Assembly: GCA_036345935.2 (NCBI GenBank)
Contig: JADWOT020000010.1
Coordinates: 6,684,587 to 6,748,586 of the forward strand
Reading direction: 5' to 3'
Length of the DNA stretch: 64,000 nucleotides
DNA from: Taenia hydatigena
Taxonomy: Eukaryota; Platyhelminthes; Cestoda; Cyclophyllidea; Taeniidae
Shown here: positions 62,201 through 64,000 of the stretch, piece by piece
How the letters are laid out: every line of letters begins with the position of its first letter
How positions within the stretch are numbered: the first letter of the stretch is position 1
Notes under the pieces: generated by a model
Told to the model about the DNA's origin: nothing
Databases searched by the model: none
Seen by the model: the letters and a program-made list of their open reading frames with translations, nothing else
Program-made: the position numbers and the translations under genes

Positions 62201-63965
62201 TATTTCCTTTCACTTGCGCATTGTTTGCGTATTGGTCACAGCGAATTGTTTGGTGGCTGCTTGTTTAGTCAGGTGAATGGATGAATGAATGGCGTGTGAC
62301 TGACTTCTGCCTCAGGATATTCATGTGTCCCATTTGTAAGATCCGAATGACCAAACTGATCATTGGCATCAAGCTTTGGCGCAAGTCTATTTCCATTTTA
62401 TGCGCTGTCGTCTAGACTTTAAGATGAGACTTTAATGACCCTTCATCAGGACCTCAACTTTGGTCCAATCTTTAAGAATGTCGATCTGTCATCGTTTGTT
62501 TTCAAGCTTTAAGGCGACGATTGCACGAGTTGTTGCATGGAGCGAGTTGGTACGGTTTTTGGAGTGGCTTACTGCAATGACCTGGTGCATGCAGTACGAA
62601 GCGAGTAGATGTAGGCCAGTTAGTTATTGTGATCCTTTTGAACCCGTGTATCATAGTGTATGGATGGGATTCAATGAAATTCAATTTTGTTGGCGTCACA
62701 AACTGGCTTCGAGTTGGGCTCCAAGGCGCAATCTGTTTGGTATTTGAAGGTGTGATTGTAGAACCTGGCGCCAAGAAATTGGTTAACCAAAATTAGATAA
62801 AGTACTGGTGTGTGTGAGTACGGGTTCTGTCGGGTTTTCATCCACAACGGTTAAATGCACAGCCGGCATGTGTGCAGCTGACCCTTGATCGAATGCCGGA
62901 AGTCCGAGGTGCTTCCGACCGCACATCTTTATTGGTGCTTTAACTGGAACTGTCTCATCAGGAAAAACTTATGAGTCCAACTTTTAAGTCGTTTAAGACC
63001 GTAAATTTGACACAAAAAATCAAATTCTTTTGATTCGGAACAGAAGTCTTTTCCACTATTAATGACATTCCTGATAATCGGGCTCTGGAAAATTCTCCAT
63101 ATTTTGCCAAAATAGGAAACCTAGCGTTCAGTTCATTCCTTCCTGTGAACTTTTCCTCATTACACTGCGCCAATAACTTTCTTCCCATTAATAAGGTTGA
63201 AGTGCTCTAAAAATTGCACTTTTTCGTGCAGCGCTTTGGTTTTATTTGATTGATGCTTCCCGTGCAACTATTAATCCGCTTATCTTTGAATAGACGGTAT
63301 AATGCGACCTCTCTCACCGATTCGAGTTGTGGAGGCTATCGAACCCTCTGCCTCAGTGTTGAATCCTTGCGAGATTCATTCTGGCGCTGCCACCGCTGCC
63401 GCTGCTGCAACGCCGGGAGCGACGCTCTTCGTTCAGGTCGACTCCGCCCAGGCGCCAGTTGCTAGTACAGAGGTCAGTCTTGCTCCTAGTTCAGACGGCT
63501 ATCCAAATTCAAGATGCGAATTTGTTTTTTTCGTCTTACTGGAAGCTTAAAGTGTGCTCCAGAAGTTACTTCTTTATTCGTTCCTGCAAAAGAACGAATA
63601 AATTGATACTTTGTTTTCGCTTATCTTTTTGACAAGCTTCAACGTCTCAGTCCTTCGTTACACACCACTGCCAGTGGAGTACAAATCCTGACGGACGAAT
63701 TTCTCGCCGAAATGGCCGCCTGTCCACAACACAGTTACCTCCTGCGTCAGCAAATAAACGCCACATTCGAGGCCTCTCCACCAGTCGCTCCCATCACGGC
63801 TGCTCCTCCGGCGACTAGTAGTAAGCTCGTTCCTGCATTGCTGTTAATTTAAGGGCTTTTTACGCATATACCGCGGGTTTTTCCCGTTCTTCTACTTTAA
63901 TAGGTGTTGGCGGTGTATCAGTGAACCCCACGGCAGATGTCACTTATCAATTTGAAGCACCGCCG
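59295..63965 (+). CDS. Five consecutive exons of a large Ala/Thr/Pro-rich protein, incomplete at 3' end
   Basis: Not recognised. Exons: 59295-59601, 61914-62138, 63294-63472, 63637-63820 and 63904-63965. Phases 1, 1, 0, 1 all match, and the last exon ends at a GTAAGA donor, so the gene continues past the window. About 318 residues are visible. It starts with a Thr/Ser/Gly-rich part carrying NGT and NAT sites. A more ordered basic helix follows (HVAKEFLDESVLNTAARKLK), then Ala/Thr/Pro-rich low complexity with an AATAAAAATP-like run, and a second helical patch (ILTDEFLAEMAACPQ, YLLRQQIN). This is typical of a regulatory or scaffold protein with long disordered regions. The first exon has no Met start in phase, so a 5' exon is missing, possibly the membrane-protein model upstream (phase 0 join). 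The exon at 61914-62138 has a twin at 46663-46887. Confidence 0.5.
61760..62645 (+). repeat. Right copy of exon-carrying inverted duplication
   Basis: Reverse complement of 46200-47035. It spans the exon at 61914-62138 and parts of both flanking introns. As it sits in the gene with matching neighbour exons, this is the parental copy. Confidence 0.85.
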
Positions 63966-64000
63966 GTAAGAATTGGGTCTTTTACTAGAATTAGAATTTC

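Overview
This is eukaryotic DNA, most likely from a tapeworm (Cestoda). Two genes can be placed in known families. One is a cestode-type fatty acid-binding protein (18831-19208, + strand). The other is an endophilin-B-like BAR-domain protein (52563-53723, - strand) that can be rebuilt from seven exons with matching phases. Its introns (34, 38, 62, 73, 83 and 154 nt) fit the short-intron classes near 36 and 73 nt reported for tapeworms. There are no operons, ribosome binding sites, CRISPR arrays or bacterial mobile elements. Genus and species cannot be told from the sequence.

Coding sequence is sparse and split into small exons, so most long open frames here are not genes. I built models by requiring GT/AG borders, matching phases and one open frame throughout. 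In order: a four-exon gene for a single-pass membrane protein (1125-2155, -); a five-exon gene for a signal-peptide protein (4988-10290, +); a long gene-poor stretch; FABP; a weak two-exon model (20245-20637, -); a weak three-exon model (26414-27269, +); a four-exon gene for a ~104-residue protein (38605-39944, -); a two-exon gene (45027-46172, +); endophilin; a six-exon gene for a small multi-pass membrane protein (56298-58357, +); and five consecutive exons of a larger Ala/Thr/Pro-rich protein that runs off the right edge (59295-63965, +). Apart from FABP and endophilin I do not recognise these families. All joins are predictions without transcript support.

The rest is shaped by repeats. 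Two arms of about 2.8-3 kb lie in opposite orientation at 29.12-31.92 and 34.63-37.59 kb around a 2.7 kb spacer, with a third, older partial copy at 28.77-29.08 kb. A second inverted duplication joins 46.20-47.04 and 61.76-62.65 kb. It carries a complete 225-nt exon of the right-edge gene, with both splice sites, into the opposite strand 15 kb away. There are long pure polypyrimidine and polypurine tracts (43.44-43.72 and 49.45-49.70 kb), (ACAG)n/(CTGT)n blocks inside the 3 kb arms, a foldback hairpin with satellite-like 55-nt units at 55.57-55.96 kb, and four copies of a GTCAC...GTGAC palindrome.

The genes form no evident pathway: lipid carriage, membrane curvature, and several unassigned secreted or membrane proteins. 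The most notable items are the exon-carrying inverted duplication, the large inverted repeat with its third copy, and the SH3-less endophilin. I found no convincing new multi-gene system.
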